Assembly (NCBI GenBank): GCA_015680685.1
Contig: MNCI01010517.1
Span: forward strand, 140,824 to 204,823
Reading direction: 5' to 3'
Source of the DNA: Gnetum montanum
Taxonomy: Eukaryota; Streptophyta; Gnetopsida; Gnetales; Gnetaceae
DNA: 64,000 bases
Part shown: one piece after another, positions 23,035 through 35,001 of the stretch
Layout of the letters: each line of letters opens with the position of its first letter
Position numbering within the stretch: the stretch's first letter is position 1
Notes under the pieces: generated by a model
What the model was told of the DNA's origin: nothing
What the model saw: only the letters and a program-made list of their open reading frames with translations
Database searches by the model: none
Program-made: the position numbers and the translations under genes

Positions 23035-25883
23035 ATGGTGCCAAAGAGACCATAGGAAAAAGGACCATCCTGATCATGGGAGAAGTGGCCATGATGAAAA
23101 AGGGACCAACAACCACAACAACCCCAAGAAGAAAAAGCAAAAGCACATGCCATCGAACCTCTTTAGGAGGAGCTCAAAGTAGAATCTATTCGTTAGATTC
23201 CCACTACTGAAATAGGCTAATATAGGCGAGACGAGATGTCAGGGCCTGGACCAAATTTGGAAGTCACCTTGACTGGGACCTTCTTGAGATAAATTCATTC
23301 TAAGGAAGTCCAAAGTGCAGTTTTCTAGGAACTTAACTTTGGCTCTTTCTTGGAATTGGTGCTAGAAGAGGTTAAGACATAACTACAAGGATCTTCCATG
23401 TGGCCCATCCTCACTTCTAGTGGGCAGTGGTATATGAAAGAGACTTACCTCTTATGGAATAACTAATAGGTGGATGTCACTACAAAGATCAAGAACATCA
23501 ATGGGTTCTATTTAGTCAAGGCCATTGTAGAGGCCCTCGGGTTGCTTGATAGTAGGGCAACATTGGCAAAAATCTCTACACAAGCGAACCTTAATGTAAA
23601 AAAGGAATGAGTCCAATGGTGCTATGGGGTGGACCATAAGGAGTATGGTGCACTCACCAAGGCAAAGAGGGCCTACTTTAAGTTTATAGCCTATCACCTA
23701 AATCCAACTATGAGGCCAAGCAAGATTAGTATCTTCTCTTCCCATGCATGTGCCACTCTAAGCAAAAAATTCCCTATCAACCTTCCCTAGCTCATCTTCC
23801 TAGAGATTAAGAAATGATTCAAAGAGAATGAGCAAGGAAGGAAGACACTCCCCTTTCCTTGCTTGATCCAAAAAATTTGGAAATAGCTTGTTATGCTAAT
23901 GACATGCTTCATCATGCTCCTACTACATCTTGGTAGGAGATGATGTAAGACAAGGCGTTCATCAAGTTATTTGAAAAGGAGCAGCCACCACCACCACCTA
24001 CTGAAGAAGAAATGTTGGAGGCATGTGTAGTAATTAAGTGTATGAGAAAGTTCCATATGAAATTTATGCAGTAGCAGTAGGAAGGACCAAGTAATGGAGA
24101 TCCTTAAGTCTATTGATCAACACTGAGTCATCTTAGTGAAGTCACACAAATCATCAGCTGGTTGGAAAAGACTATATTGCTATATTTGACATAAAGGATG
24201 TAGGTGCCTACAAGATTGAATCCAAGCACCTGAGAACTAATGGTGTCCATTCTTGGACAACAACAATTCCTAGAGATCTTTGGGAAGGTTGCCACTTTCT
24301 TAGTGCACCTAGAGGAGGGTGAAGGAAAAATTGTCCTAGTGATGCAGCACCATGGATAGGAAACATTAGCAAAGGTGGTGGTAAATTAAGTTGTAGAAGC
24401 CTTGAATGCTTCTACAGCCACCATGATAAACATTGTTGTACTCAAAGACATGCAGGCATTCACAAGAGCAAGAAGTAGGAGGCTAAGTATAGCCCAACAT
24501 GAGGAGGTGTTGGACTAACTAGTGGAAACAAGGTAGCTACTTCTAGAGATCTTCAATCTCCTAGAAGACATTACTGCTACCTAGTCAAACCCCTTGGACA
24601 AGATCATCATTACAAATTTCTAGCTTGAGGTAGCCACGATCAAAAACCAATGGTTGACTATGGAAGTTACAAAATTGAAAGCCTAGTTGATCAATCTTGT
24701 CATTCTCAGCCAAGTAGTTACATGAGATGAAGCTTTTTTACAACTTCCAAAAAAAAAAATCTAAAAGAGGTAGAGAATGTGAAGGAGGTGATGATCTTCA
24801 ATGTGTCCTTATCAGAGGCTCTGGCCTTCAACACCAATAAAGACTTGTCACAAGTTTACAAGAAAAACCTAACTCTGACTAGAAACAATTACCGCCTGTG
24901 CAATGTTGAAGCACAAAAGGACTAGATGGTTGTGTTTGTGAGATAATAGAAGGAGAAACTTGCCAAGTTGAACATGGATTAAAGGAGGTTGGTAGCTAAA
25001 AATTGTAATCTCTCAATGGATAAGTCCATGCACTTGACCAAAAATGATCATTAAGGTGGCCACATGGAAGAATGAGGCACTTAAATTTGAATGAGTAAAT
25101 AATCATTATAGGGACCAAGTTGGGCTCCTCAAGGAGATGAATGAAAAGGAGATTCAATTGACCAAGGAAAAAATGAACGAGGCCCTCTAGAAACTCTAGC
25201 AAAGAGATGATGTATGATAACCAATCTTTGATGGATTGAATGCCTACAACAAAGTAGAGATCCACTGAAAGGAGTTGGAAATTAAGGAGATGATAGAATA
25301 CATGGAGCTTGCCAACCTTTGTTATAAAAATTTTGGAATGCTGATAGTTAAAAGGCCATGGTTAAAGTTAGATAAGTAGGTGACTAGCTCGTACCTCCTT
25401 TATGAGGTTGAGTTCAAGCATCATAAGGATACCAAGTAGAAGTTGGAAATAGCTAATGTAGAGATTGAAGTTGTCAAGATCTGGTTTATAGAATAGCAAC
25501 AAGTTGTTAAGAACCTAGCTAGAAGAAAAAATGTCTACCACAAGTTGTAGAACCTCATCAAGATGTTCTATGTTGAATGTAAACAATGTGCAGCCTAGTT
25601 TGTTAATGTCAAGGAACTATTCTTGACAATGCCCTATCCATGGGATGTCCCCGTACTAGCCTACATTGGTGACATTGTGTGGATTATATATGATCCATAG
25701 AGTAAGGAGGAGAAGATGAAGGTATTGCTAGATGCCTTTCTCCTTCCACTTGAAGTAGTAGTTGAAGTAAGACAACCACAGCCACAACCACCACCTCACC
25801 CTTAATCGCTATTTCCATGAGCACTGAAGGCTAGAGAAGGTCCTTCAACATCCTAAGAGCCTTCACCTCCTAGCACTGTTTGA
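23035..25883 (+). pseudogene. Element A extra ORF, decayed Transposase_32-like/coiled-coil gene
   Basis: ATG at 23035 begins MVPKRP, comparable to MAPRSKRP in element B. Aligned blocks: WYMKETYLLWNN near 23430 (WYLGETYQFWHN in N), FKFIAYHLNP near 23680, KTLPFPCLIQKIW near 23850. A long stretch rich in Lys/Glu/Leu follows, and PYPWDVPVLAYI lies near 25635. The TGA at 25881 ends the region homologous to the other copies. Stops are frequent, and the distance from ATG to TGA is not a multiple of three, so at least one frameshift is present. It is the most decayed of the three long copies. Confidence 0.7.
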
Positions 25884-26103
25884 TCTTCTCTTTATCTTTG
25901 GCCACCAGAGGATTCTAGTTGTCCAATTTCATAAGGGTGTTCAATTTTTTTTCTTGAACATTTATTTTTGTAATTATTGTAATTTCATAAAATTGGGCAC
26001 TTAGATTTAGTTAGTTAAGTCAGTCTATCCATGATTTTGTACCTTTCAAATTTTGTAAGAAGCTCAATCCTACTTTTGTTCACTCCATTACGAGATTTCA
26101 ATC

Positions 26104-26116
26104 AATCATGGTAGTA
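26104..26116 (+). promoter_or_regulatory. Element A polypurine tract (mutated)
   Basis: AATCATGGTAGTA immediately before the LTR start; the G-run is broken compared with the other elements. Confidence 0.6.
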
Positions 26117-26970
26117 TGATAAATCATGTGATGGCCTATGTTAACGCATCCTTGTTGATACATGGGTTGATGCATTGATGCATATGCATCAATGTAGTAT
26201 TTGTCTTTGCCTATATAAATGCATGTACCCACTACATTTATGGCATTGTTAAGTCAGTAGAGTAGCCAAGTTCTTGCAGTTTTATTCTATTAGAGTTAGA
26301 ATATTTTCTAAGTACCCATAGTAGGACTTCAAGGATTATACAAATCATTATTCAAGCATCAATGTACCTAAACACTTTGATGTGCCAAAAATAAAGACAA
26401 GATTCTTGGAACTCCTTGCAATACTAAGAATATATTAATGTTTACTTTCATGCATATTATTATTCATGAACTTTACATTCATGTTCTTAGTTGGAGAATA
26501 CACTTAAAAAATCACACATAAGTATGACTTCCTTGAACATAGTGTTAACACTTGGTAATCTTAGCAGTGTCATCACTTGGTTTGCGTAGTAGCCTAACAC
26601 TTGGTAACCTAGTAGCATTCTTAACAAGTTCAGGATGTGCATGGAGAGTGAGCTCAGATGCTTATGTTAGGATAATTAGATTAAGGCATTAGATAGTTAA
26701 TTATATTAATTCATAATTAATTTCTTTATTTCACACTTAGATTAATTAAAATAAAATATAAAATCAATAAAAATCATGTGCCTTGGCTTACACTTAACCA
26801 TACACTTGCACTTGCAGAAGTGACGCCAAGAAGATAATGATCATGTCCTTAAGTTACTACCTTGCCTATTGTACATTTGGAGAGCTAAAGTCCATGGAAT
26901 TTAACCAGATCATTAGTTAAACTCTTGTGCTTCATATGGTTGGGTGTAGGGATTACTCATCGTTCATCTA
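26117..26970 (+). repeat. Element A 3' LTR
   Basis: About 854 bp. Starts TGATAAATCATG. U3 has an array of GATGCAT units including the perfect palindrome GATGCATATGCATC. TATA box TATATAAAT at 26212. R/U5 shares the family's CTTGGTAA-type repeats. The end TCATATGGTTGGGTGTAGGG to about TTCATCT matches the LTR ends of the other elements. Confidence 0.8.
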
Positions 26971-27993
26971 CTAGTTTATAAAATACTTTAGTTTGCATTA
27001 AATTTGATATTGGCTCTAGCTTTAGATCTGGCTTTGGCTCTAGCTTGGGTTTTCAATCTTAGCTCTGGATCTAGCTTGGGCTTTCAATCTTGACTCTAGC
27101 ATTGGCTCTAGTTCATTCTTATTGCTCTATATTCTGTAAACTTCTTTACTTTGGTTTGTACAGGCTTTTTACAAACTTCATTTCTTATCTTTTTAGGTAT
27201 CATTTGGAATATATTTGCTTTATAGTTACCATCTTCATTCTTTTAGATGGTATTTCTACAACTCACAAGAATCATTATGAGAGAGTTATATCATTTCTTC
27301 TTCTTTCTCTTCTACATCCTTAATATGATTTGGTTATGATGAATCTTAATTGATGATTGATTTTTGGGAATGGTGGAATACGTGGGATTTTTGTTCATTA
27401 TGAATAGTCATCACCTTATAGAACCATCATAACCTTTCATTTCAATTTGTACCTTTTATGAAATGTTATGATGTTTTGATAATATCTCTTTACTATTTGC
27501 TAATGAGAAACTAATGATTGTACACTTTAAAATTATATTCTAATACTTCCCTTCAAGCATTAGTTTCTTATTCATCTTGATTATTACAAATTCATGAGTG
27601 AATCATCAGAAACATGAATGATGATAAAAACCTTGTATGTATATTAGTCAACATTCTCTTATAATTATTCAACATCATTCATATTTCTTTTTTCTTTTCA
27701 CTCATGAATTCATCTCTTCAGGATCAAGATCATTTCTACATTTCTAAAATTCTAAAATGATTGGAATTTGTAGCTTTTCATGGTTGTAACTTCTCTCTTG
27801 GTGCATACTTCCAAATAAAAAATTAATAGAGATTGATGCCATTGCAATAAAAATTTTATAAATTACTTACTTACTTCAAACTTTCACTTTATTTTTCTAC
27901 TTGATACTTTGAACTTCCAATTCTCATGAACTTCTTTTATTTTGTACATATCTAATTCTTTAGTTTCATAGATGCTAATTTCTTCTTCCTTGT
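26971..27993. other. AT-rich spacer between elements A and B
   Basis: No gene is supported; a hydrophobic frame at 27090-27323 is not credible as a gene. A short imperfect minisatellite occupies its first part. Confidence 0.5.
27008..27112 (+). repeat. Imperfect minisatellite (GGCTCTAGCTT type)
   Basis: Repeated units containing GGCTCTAGCTT, GATCTAGCTTGGG and TTTCAATCTT, with a period of roughly 35-40 bp in the better part. Confidence 0.55.
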
Positions 27994-28967
27994 TGATGAA
28001 ATGTGGTTTGTTGCATTGATTGGGCCCTAAAGAGTAGGTCCCATCAACGTAGTTTACTACATTAACAAGGTCCCATCGACTAGGCCCCATCAACATAGTC
28101 TATTGCATCGATGTGACCTCATTGATGCAGTTTGTTTCATCGATGTGACCCCATTGACACAGGGGTCTATCTTGGCTTATAAATATGTGCTCACCAGTTG
28201 CATTTATGGCATTAGATTTCATAGTAGTAGCAGATATCTTGCAATTTGTTTAGTCAAAAGTTAGAATATTTTTTTGAAGTGCCCACAATAAGAGTCATTG
28301 AGTGTATGGATCTTTATTTGAGCATTGTTGTACTTGAGCATAACAATGTGTGTGGCAATAAGGATGAACTTCTTGATAAACCTTGTAACATTCTAGATAG
28401 TTTAAATGTTTCATTTATGCATTTAATATTTTTAGTTATTTATTCAATATTTTCTAGTAATTAAGTTGATTAAGCTAATTAAGCGAGATAAGCTAAATAG
28501 ATTAAATACATAAGTATGACCACTTCAAACGTAGCATGTATTTGCTTGGTAGTCCCAGCAGCATTATTGCTTGGTGTGCCTAGTAGCATACAGCTTGGTA
28601 ACCTAGTAGTGGATATGTGGGTTCAGGATGTGTACAGAAAGTAGAAATAGATACTTATGTTAGGATTAGTTAAAGACTAGTTAGTTAGTTAATTTAGATT
28701 AGTCATTAAATTACTCTATTTCTCTCTCTTCAAGCATCTAAAAACATAAAACATAAAATGATAAAAATCATATGCCTTGATTTCACTTAACCATATCTTT
28801 GTACTTCACAAGTGTAATTAGGAAGACAAAAAATGACCTTAGGGCAAGATTTACTTCCTAGAAGACTAGTGCATTGGAAACTATAAAGTCCACGAAATTC
28901 GACTGGATCATGCGTGAATGCTTTGTGATTCATATGGTTGGGCATAGGGGTATCTCGTTGCTCATCA
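27994..28967 (+). repeat. Element B 5' LTR
   Basis: 974 bp, starting TGATGAAATG and ending CTCATCA. U3 is an array of CATCGATG, GTCCCATCGAC and GCCCCATCAACA-type units. TATA box TTATAAATAT at 28178. R/U5 contains the CTTGGTAACCTAGTAG repeat typical of this family. Confidence 0.85.
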
Positions 28968-28968
28968 T

Positions 28969-28986
28969 TGGTGCTATTTTTAGGGA
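28969..28986 (+). promoter_or_regulatory. Element B primer-binding site (decayed)
   Basis: TGGTGCTATTTTTAGGGA matches 11 of 18 bases of the tRNA-Asp complement. All but one difference are transitions. Confidence 0.6.
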
Positions 28987-29118
28987 CTTTGTTTTTTGAA
29001 ACATGCACTATCTAGGATTAGTGAGCGTTATTAATATCATTGAATGGGCCCAAGGTCAACATCACTCTCAAACGACATTCAATTACAAAAGCACACTGAT
29101 TATTTTATTTCTTATAAA

Positions 29119-31390
29119 ATGTCTTCTTCTCACAGGCATGAAAATGTTAAACCACCAATTCCACAAGAGTGCAAGTGGTATATTCTCATCTAGATGAGTA
29201 TGTATCAGACTTCACCTTCGTCCTACACTAGGGTGAGTAGCTGTGATGGCATGATATGGAGAACAACATTGTCTTACCCCCTAATCGATCAGTGCCCAGG
29301 ATGCTATTTTAAACTCTTAAGAAGTTGTACATTCCATATCTTCACAAGGAATATGTTGTGAATGGTTATGACACTCAAGACGATCATCCCACTGAAACAC
29401 AACACAAGTGAGATCAATATCGGGAGAAGCATCATGAGGCTACGAAGGAAAAACATTTCACTAATCCCTTGTTCCTACTAGATCAGGATGATAATGAGGA
29501 TCCTCCCTTTAAAGTTTTTCAACATGAAGATTCTTCATCCCCTTTTATTGGTGATGAGGGTGTGGCCCTAAACTTGCGATCCACTATTCATAAACTAGGT
29601 TCAGGAAAAAGTGACAATTAAGGTGGGGACTTGGGTAAACATCACAATGGCAAGGGATCTAAGGATGGTGGTCATAATGAGCAAAGAGGTGGTGGCAGAC
29701 ACTATAGTGGCAGTGGCGATCCACCTTCCTCTCCATCCTCTTTATCTAATTTCAAACATTCCTCTTCATCTGCTGGTTCTTATAAAAACTATTGTTGAAA
29801 TAATCGTGATGAAGGTAATCAATGAGATAACAATGACTATCAAGGCCATTAAGAGTGTAGAGATGGCAGAAACCATCATTGACATTGTCAATGTAATGAT
29901 GATGATGAACCTCTGTTAGTGACTTGAAGAATGCTCAACATTGTAGAGGTAGTAAAGATTCAAACTAGGCATCTGAAAGATAGTAGGATCAAGAACTTAG
30001 ACATGAATAACAACCTAAGATTTGAGAGGGGATATAACTCTAATCTATAGACACATCTACAAGCTTTCCATAATGCTAGTGCCTTACAAAACATTGAAAA
30101 TGATTGGTAGAAGCTCAAGATTTTCCACCAGGACACTGATTAAGGAAGCTAAAAGTTGGTACCAGTCCTTAGAGCTGGAATCCATTCACCGATGGAGTAC
30201 CATGTTAGAACTATTTAATGATAAATACCAGACATACTCCAAAGTGTCCAACCTAAGAAAACAAATCCAAGGCTGAAAACAAGGAATACATGAACCCTTG
30301 GATGCCACCATGGGTAGATATTATTCTCTTACACTAGTGCCATGGTTATGGTTATTCTCAAAGGGAACAACTTCGCCACATCATAGATGGACTTAGAGCA
30401 AAAACTAGAAGAACTCTTGGGGTTTATGCCCAAGGGAGACTATTTGAATTAAGAGCTCATTAAATCCAAAGGCTTATAGAGTAGGTACTAAAAGAAAAAG
30501 GTGAGTTGTAAAAAAAGAAAAGTGTAGAAGAGTATAATAGGGACCCTTCCATTAAGAAAAGGGAGGTCTAATTTTGTGACAAGGAGGAGTCACTACTCAA
30601 TGAAGTGGTAAATAGAAAAACCTTTCCTATTCAAAAATCTATTTTTGACATCTTAGGAAAAGTTGATAAATTATGAGACTCTTTGGATGAGAAGTTACAA
30701 ACTACTATAAAGATTGCTAAAGCATTCAAAGAATAGAATAGTGATCATGAATGCAGGAGACGAAAAGAAGTTGAATGTGCCTATCAAAAAGGTAAGGGTA
30801 AAGTTGTTGTCATAGAGAAAGTTGTGGAAACTAACTTTGATGATGATCCTGGTTGTGACATCTATCAATAGGAACATCCAAAGGGGTATTTCCCTATGAT
30901 GTCACACTTACAAGAATCTATGATGTATGCATTGAATCCTTGGCTAGCACATAGGTAAGCACCTAGATGATTGCCTTATCCTTAAGGCACTCCAAGGTAG
31001 TTCCATCAGCAACAACAAGCTTATTACCCAAGTGGAGCTTCACCATAATCACATGAGCAATATCAACAATGGCACCAACCATAATTGTGGGAAATGCCAT
31101 CGCCAAGGTAGCAGTACATTATAAGCAACAAGATCTATAAGAGTATCATGTTCAACAACCTATTTCTCTAAGAAGTTCTGCAAGCCACACCTCATTTTAG
31201 CATCACTACTATGCTCCAAAGTACCACCAAACACATTCATCATCCACTTAGGAAGAGAACCCATATCCATATCACCCTATGCATCTGTTTGCACAAATCC
31301 CTCCACCCTCAACCTAGTTACCTCTTGCTCCTTCCATGCAAGTAGAAATACCTCCACAACCATAGTAATGAAAAGCTATGAGGGCTATAC
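29119..31390 (+). pseudogene. Element B gag remnant
   Basis: Starts MSSSHRHENVK, against MPSSHKSNSPPK in element D. Frame shifts follow; blocks include DEYVSDFTFVLH near 29190, NNIVLPP near 29270, and LDMNNNLRFERGYNSN near 30000. SRFSTRTLIKEAKSWYQSLE lies in the piece at 30022-30276. Then come KTFPIQKS near 30620 and the knuckle block CDIYQ-EHPKGYFP near 30860. The tail is Gln/His/Pro-rich and ends near 31390. The second knuckle Cys is Tyr. A partly open segment at 29611-29919 is in a shadow frame. Confidence 0.75.
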
Positions 31391-31399
31391 ATTCATAAC

Positions 31400-32330
31400 T
31401 AGCTTTTTCATTGAATGGTTTGGATAATCGATCCAGGAAATTAACTTTTTTTCAATCCAATAGTTCTCCCAAATCCTCACAACCTCATGTGGCTAGTTGC
31501 CCTGCATCTCCAATACACTCATCCTCTGCATCAAATACCTTCAAGTACCCTTCAAACCAAACACCACCTAAGATTCGCACTGTGATGTTAACTCATGCTA
31601 TTTTTGATTGGATCAACATTGGTAATCTTCACATGAAAAGATCTGACCTAAGAAGTCCACTCATTTACTTGCAGATCATTGGACATGAGCCATGCAAGGC
31701 TCTTCTTGATTTTGGTTTTGGTGTTAATATAATCTCTCATGTATAAGGCTTGGAACCTACCACCTCTCAAGAAGAGCAATATCTGTTTAGAATTGGTAGA
31801 CCAGCCAATCACTACTCCCTTGGGATTAGTGGAGGACATTGTGTCCACAATTAGTGGGTGGTCCTATCTTGCTAATTTTTTGATTATTAAGGTTGAAAAC
31901 TACAAAGGTAACTTCCCCATCATTATCGGAAGGGCATGGTTAAGCATGGTCAATGCACGAATGGGTATAAGAAAACTCTACTTGGAAGTATCCAAGGAAA
32001 ATGAATTTTGAAGGCTAGAGAAGATGCGTATTCCATGCATCATGTACAATGATAACAGGTGCAATTACATGCAAAAGATTTGGTTCATCAAAAGTACATA
32101 TATTAAATCATGCAATCAGTGTGCATAAGAAACAGATATTCAAAGGTTTCTATACGTAGCAACCACAAAATAGGACGACACCTAGTGGTTGACAACTGAC
32201 TTAGAAAGTAGCACATTATGGATGGAACTAATTGAGAGCCTAACATGTGCTTATGTTGAAAGCAGGGATGAACTTGAGCAAGTTCATCACCAACTTTTTG
32301 ATGATAAAGATGAAGATACTTATTGGGGAG
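31400..32330 (+). pseudogene. Element B protease region remnant
   Basis: An open piece to 31746 ends with KALLDFGFGVNIISHV; the triad Asp-Ser-Gly reads D-F-G at 31708-31716. The conserved downstream blocks lie in other frames: LELVDQPITTPLGLVEDIV and the segment around FPIIIGRAWLSMV are in the piece at 31739-32011. It would be an aspartic protease of the Gag-Pol polyprotein. Confidence 0.8.
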
Positions 32331-33130
32331 AGTTGGAGATCCATGATAACTTCAAGTAGGATCCCCTAGAGTTGAAAACCCTACCAACTGACATGGAGTA
32401 TGCATTCTTAAATAATGGTAAGATGGACATAATCAATGCCAAACTTTCTCCTAAACAAAAAGAAAAGCTGTTAAAAGTGGTTAAAAGATGGCCAACAATC
32501 TTTGCTTGGTAATATCCTGAGTTGACTAGAATTGATCCAAGGATATGCTAGCATTGCATTTACATTGACCCAACCATAAAGCCAAGAAGGTAGCCATAGA
32601 GATAGCTGAATTCCAAATTGAAGTAAATCATCAAGGAGGAAATAGAGAAACTCCTCAAGGTAGGGTTTATCAATCCCATCATGGATAGTGAGTGGTTTAG
32701 CCCACTCATAATTGTGCCAAAGAAAGATGGCAAGTGGTGGGTCTACATCAACTTTAGGCTATTGAACATGGCAACATTTCAAGGTCATTTTCCATTGCCA
32801 TTTGTGGACTAAGTGTTGGACACTCTCTTTAGCCATTGCTATTATAGCTTCTTGGATGGTTATAGTGGCTATAGTCAAATCCAAATTGCACCAGAACATT
32901 AGGCCATGATAACATTCACGAGTCCCTGGGGGACTTTTGCATATTGTAAGATGCCATTCGGTGTATGTAATGTCCCTACAACATTTCAATGCCCAGTCCT
33001 TAGCATCTTTCAACAAAAAATTGGTAGTGGTGTGAAAGTCTTCATGGATGACTTCTTCACCTATGGAGCTATGTTTGAGCAAGCTTTGGACTACCTTAAG
33101 AAAGTACTAAAAAGATGTATGGAAATAAAT
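32331..33130 (+). pseudogene. Element B reverse transcriptase remnant
   Basis: Blocks: ELTRIDPRIC near 32525, IIKEEIEKLLKVGFINPIMD near 32630, PLIIVPKKDGKW near 32705, HFPLPFVD near 32790, SFLDGYSGYSQIQIAPE near 32850, PFGVCNVPTTFQ near 32955. The catalytic block FMDDFF is intact at 33041-33058. Just after KRCMEINL (near 33130) the sequence jumps to the RNase H entry PDWSRPFH. It therefore lacks roughly 80 residues of thumb/connection sequence present in A and C (the block around SFLGHTGYYRRF). Confidence 0.85.
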
Positions 33131-33530
33131 TTACAAGCACCAGACTGGTCTAGACCATTTCACATAATGATGGATGCATCTAATTATGGTCTGGGAGTAG
33201 TGCTTACACAGTTGGATGATAAAAAATGCCCATATTACATCTACTACACAAGCCAAAGCATTGTAGGTGCACAACTAAATTACACCACCACAAAGAAAGA
33301 ATTAATGGTAGTGGTATATGCTCTTGAAAAATTTAGGCACTATGTGCTTGGTTATAAAGTATTTGTGCACACAAACCACAGTGACATTCGCTTCTTGATG
33401 AACAAGTCAATGGTGAGCCCTTGTATCATACGGTAGCTCGTGATCTTGCAAGAATTCGATATCACAATGGTAGATCAAAAAGGGACTGAGAATGTGGTTT
33501 TTGACCACCTCTCTCACTTATGATGGGATA
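33131..33530 (+). pseudogene. Element B RNase H remnant
   Basis: Open through 33436. Shows HIMMDASNYGLGVVLTQ with the first catalytic Asp, TTTKKELMVVVYALEKFRHY where the usual Glu of TTEKEL is Lys, and GYKVFVHTNHSDI where the usual Asp is Asn. The block DHLSHL near 33505 marks the end. Confidence 0.85.
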
Positions 33531-34980
33531 ATAGAGAGGATGAAAGCCCACTCTCTAATCAATTTTCAAATTAACTTCTCTTTATAGGTGTACTAAATGA
33601 CCAAGTTCCCATAGAAATAACATGGTACAATGGTATCCTCACCTATCTTCTCACTCAGAAGATTCCACAAGATCTTGACTTTAGAAAGAAGCAAAAATTT
33701 CTTCATCAAGCTAAATACTTCATGAAAATCAATAGACACCTCTACAAGGTGTGCCTTGATGGCCTGATTCATTGGTGTGTCCCTAATGAAGATCAACTAC
33801 ACGTTCTCCAAGATGCTCATGAAGGACCTTACGGAGGCCACTATCTAGGGAGATGCACAACCATAAAATCCTGATGGTAGGATACTATTGGCCTATAATC
33901 TTTAGGGATGTCCACTAGAATGTCTAATGTTGTAAACATTATCAATGAGATGGTGGGATGATCGATTGAATGGAAGGTCCTCAATAGTGGATCCAACTAC
34001 TAGAGCCCTTTGACATATGGGGCATTGACTTCATGGATCACATCACACCCATGTCCAATGGAAAGGTGTATATCATTGTAGCAGTCAACTACTGCACAAA
34101 ATGGGTAGAATTAGCAATCATTACTGACTGTACATCTTCCATTGCTGCTAGATTTGTACAACAAAATGTTGTAAATAAGTTTGGGATGCCAAGTGCACTA
34201 ATTTCTAATAATGAAATTCATTTCACAGGTGCCACGTGCACTAATTTTTGATAATGGAACTTATTTCACAAGTATCACTTTTAGAAAGTTGATGTAATGC
34301 TTGGGGGTTGAACATAAATTAATAACACCCTATCATCCCTATGCCAATGGTCAAGCAAAGGTAACTAATAGGGATATCACAAAGATCCTAACAAGGACCA
34401 TAAGCAAATATAGGAAAGATTGGAGTACAAAACTCAACGATGCCCTATGGGCCTACTACTCAACATGGAAACTTCCTATTGACTACTTTCCCTACAAGCT
34501 AGTGTACAAAAAAATTTGAATACTCTTGATTCATTCCAAGATTTGTACACTCTCAACAACCTGTGATTTGAATCTTCACCTAAGGCTAGCATAGAAAGAA
34601 AGACTTATCAACCTCAACGTGCTTGATGAAAATTGATTGGTGGCCCTATCTTTAAATGAGATGCATAAAGCATTCAATAAGCAATGTCATAGCCTCAAAA
34701 TATGAAGATTGAAATTTCAACTAGGAGATAAGGTTCTCTACTAGAACCCCACACATGTACCCTAGAAGACAAAGTTTGAAACATTGTGGGAAGAACCTTA
34801 TTTAATTGATCAAACCTTTTCCTCTAGGGCCATGTTAATCTACAAGCTTGAAAGCCTAAATAAAAAGCCATTGGTCAACATCCAACAACTGAAACCTTTC
34901 CCAGAACCAAGACAAGCTAGTGCGACTACCACCTCAATGGATAGACAACCATGCTCCATTTTCCCTATCTTCTCCTTTCA
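33531..34980 (+). pseudogene. Element B integrase remnant with internal tandem duplication
   Basis: The linker QDAHEGPYGGHY near 33810 leads to a decayed zinc region. The core starts near 34020 (GIDFMDHITPMSNGKVYIIV). The second Asp region LISNNEIHFTGA is followed by a second copy, LIFDNGTYFTS, because of a tandem duplication at 34190-34280. The third catalytic region is GVEHKLITPYHPYANGQAKV near 34301, with Lys next to the position of the usual Glu. The C-terminal domain piece KFETLWEEPYLIDQTF lies near 34768. Frames change several times. Confidence 0.82.
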
Positions 34981-34984
34981 ACAC

Positions 34985-35001
34985 AATCATGGGGGAGATG
35001 G
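34985..35001 (+). promoter_or_regulatory. Element B internal purine tract after integrase
   Basis: AATCATGGGGGAGATGG, as in element A at 21087. Confidence 0.6.

Larger units (their letters stand above)
8862..26970 (+). mobile_element. Element A: 5'-truncated Athila/Tat-like Ty3/gypsy retrotransposon with extra 3' ORF
   Basis: Order along the plus strand: gag C-terminus, protease, RT, (element N inserted 11238-19328), RNase H, integrase, purine tract, spacer, internal promoter, leader, extra ORF, PPT, 3' LTR. The 5' LTR, PBS and most of gag are missing. Removing the 8.09 kb insertion leaves about 10 kb. The split falls in the RNase H entry: sequence coding SRPF before 11238 continues with HIM after the insertion. 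All ORFs are broken by stops and shifts, and the RT active site is mutated. It is one of the older elements in the window. Confidence 0.85.

Noticed and set aside
27090-27323. Small hydrophobic ORF of 77 residues as a membrane protein gene.
   Set aside because: T-rich AT sequence with no relative in the window and no promoter or homology evidence.
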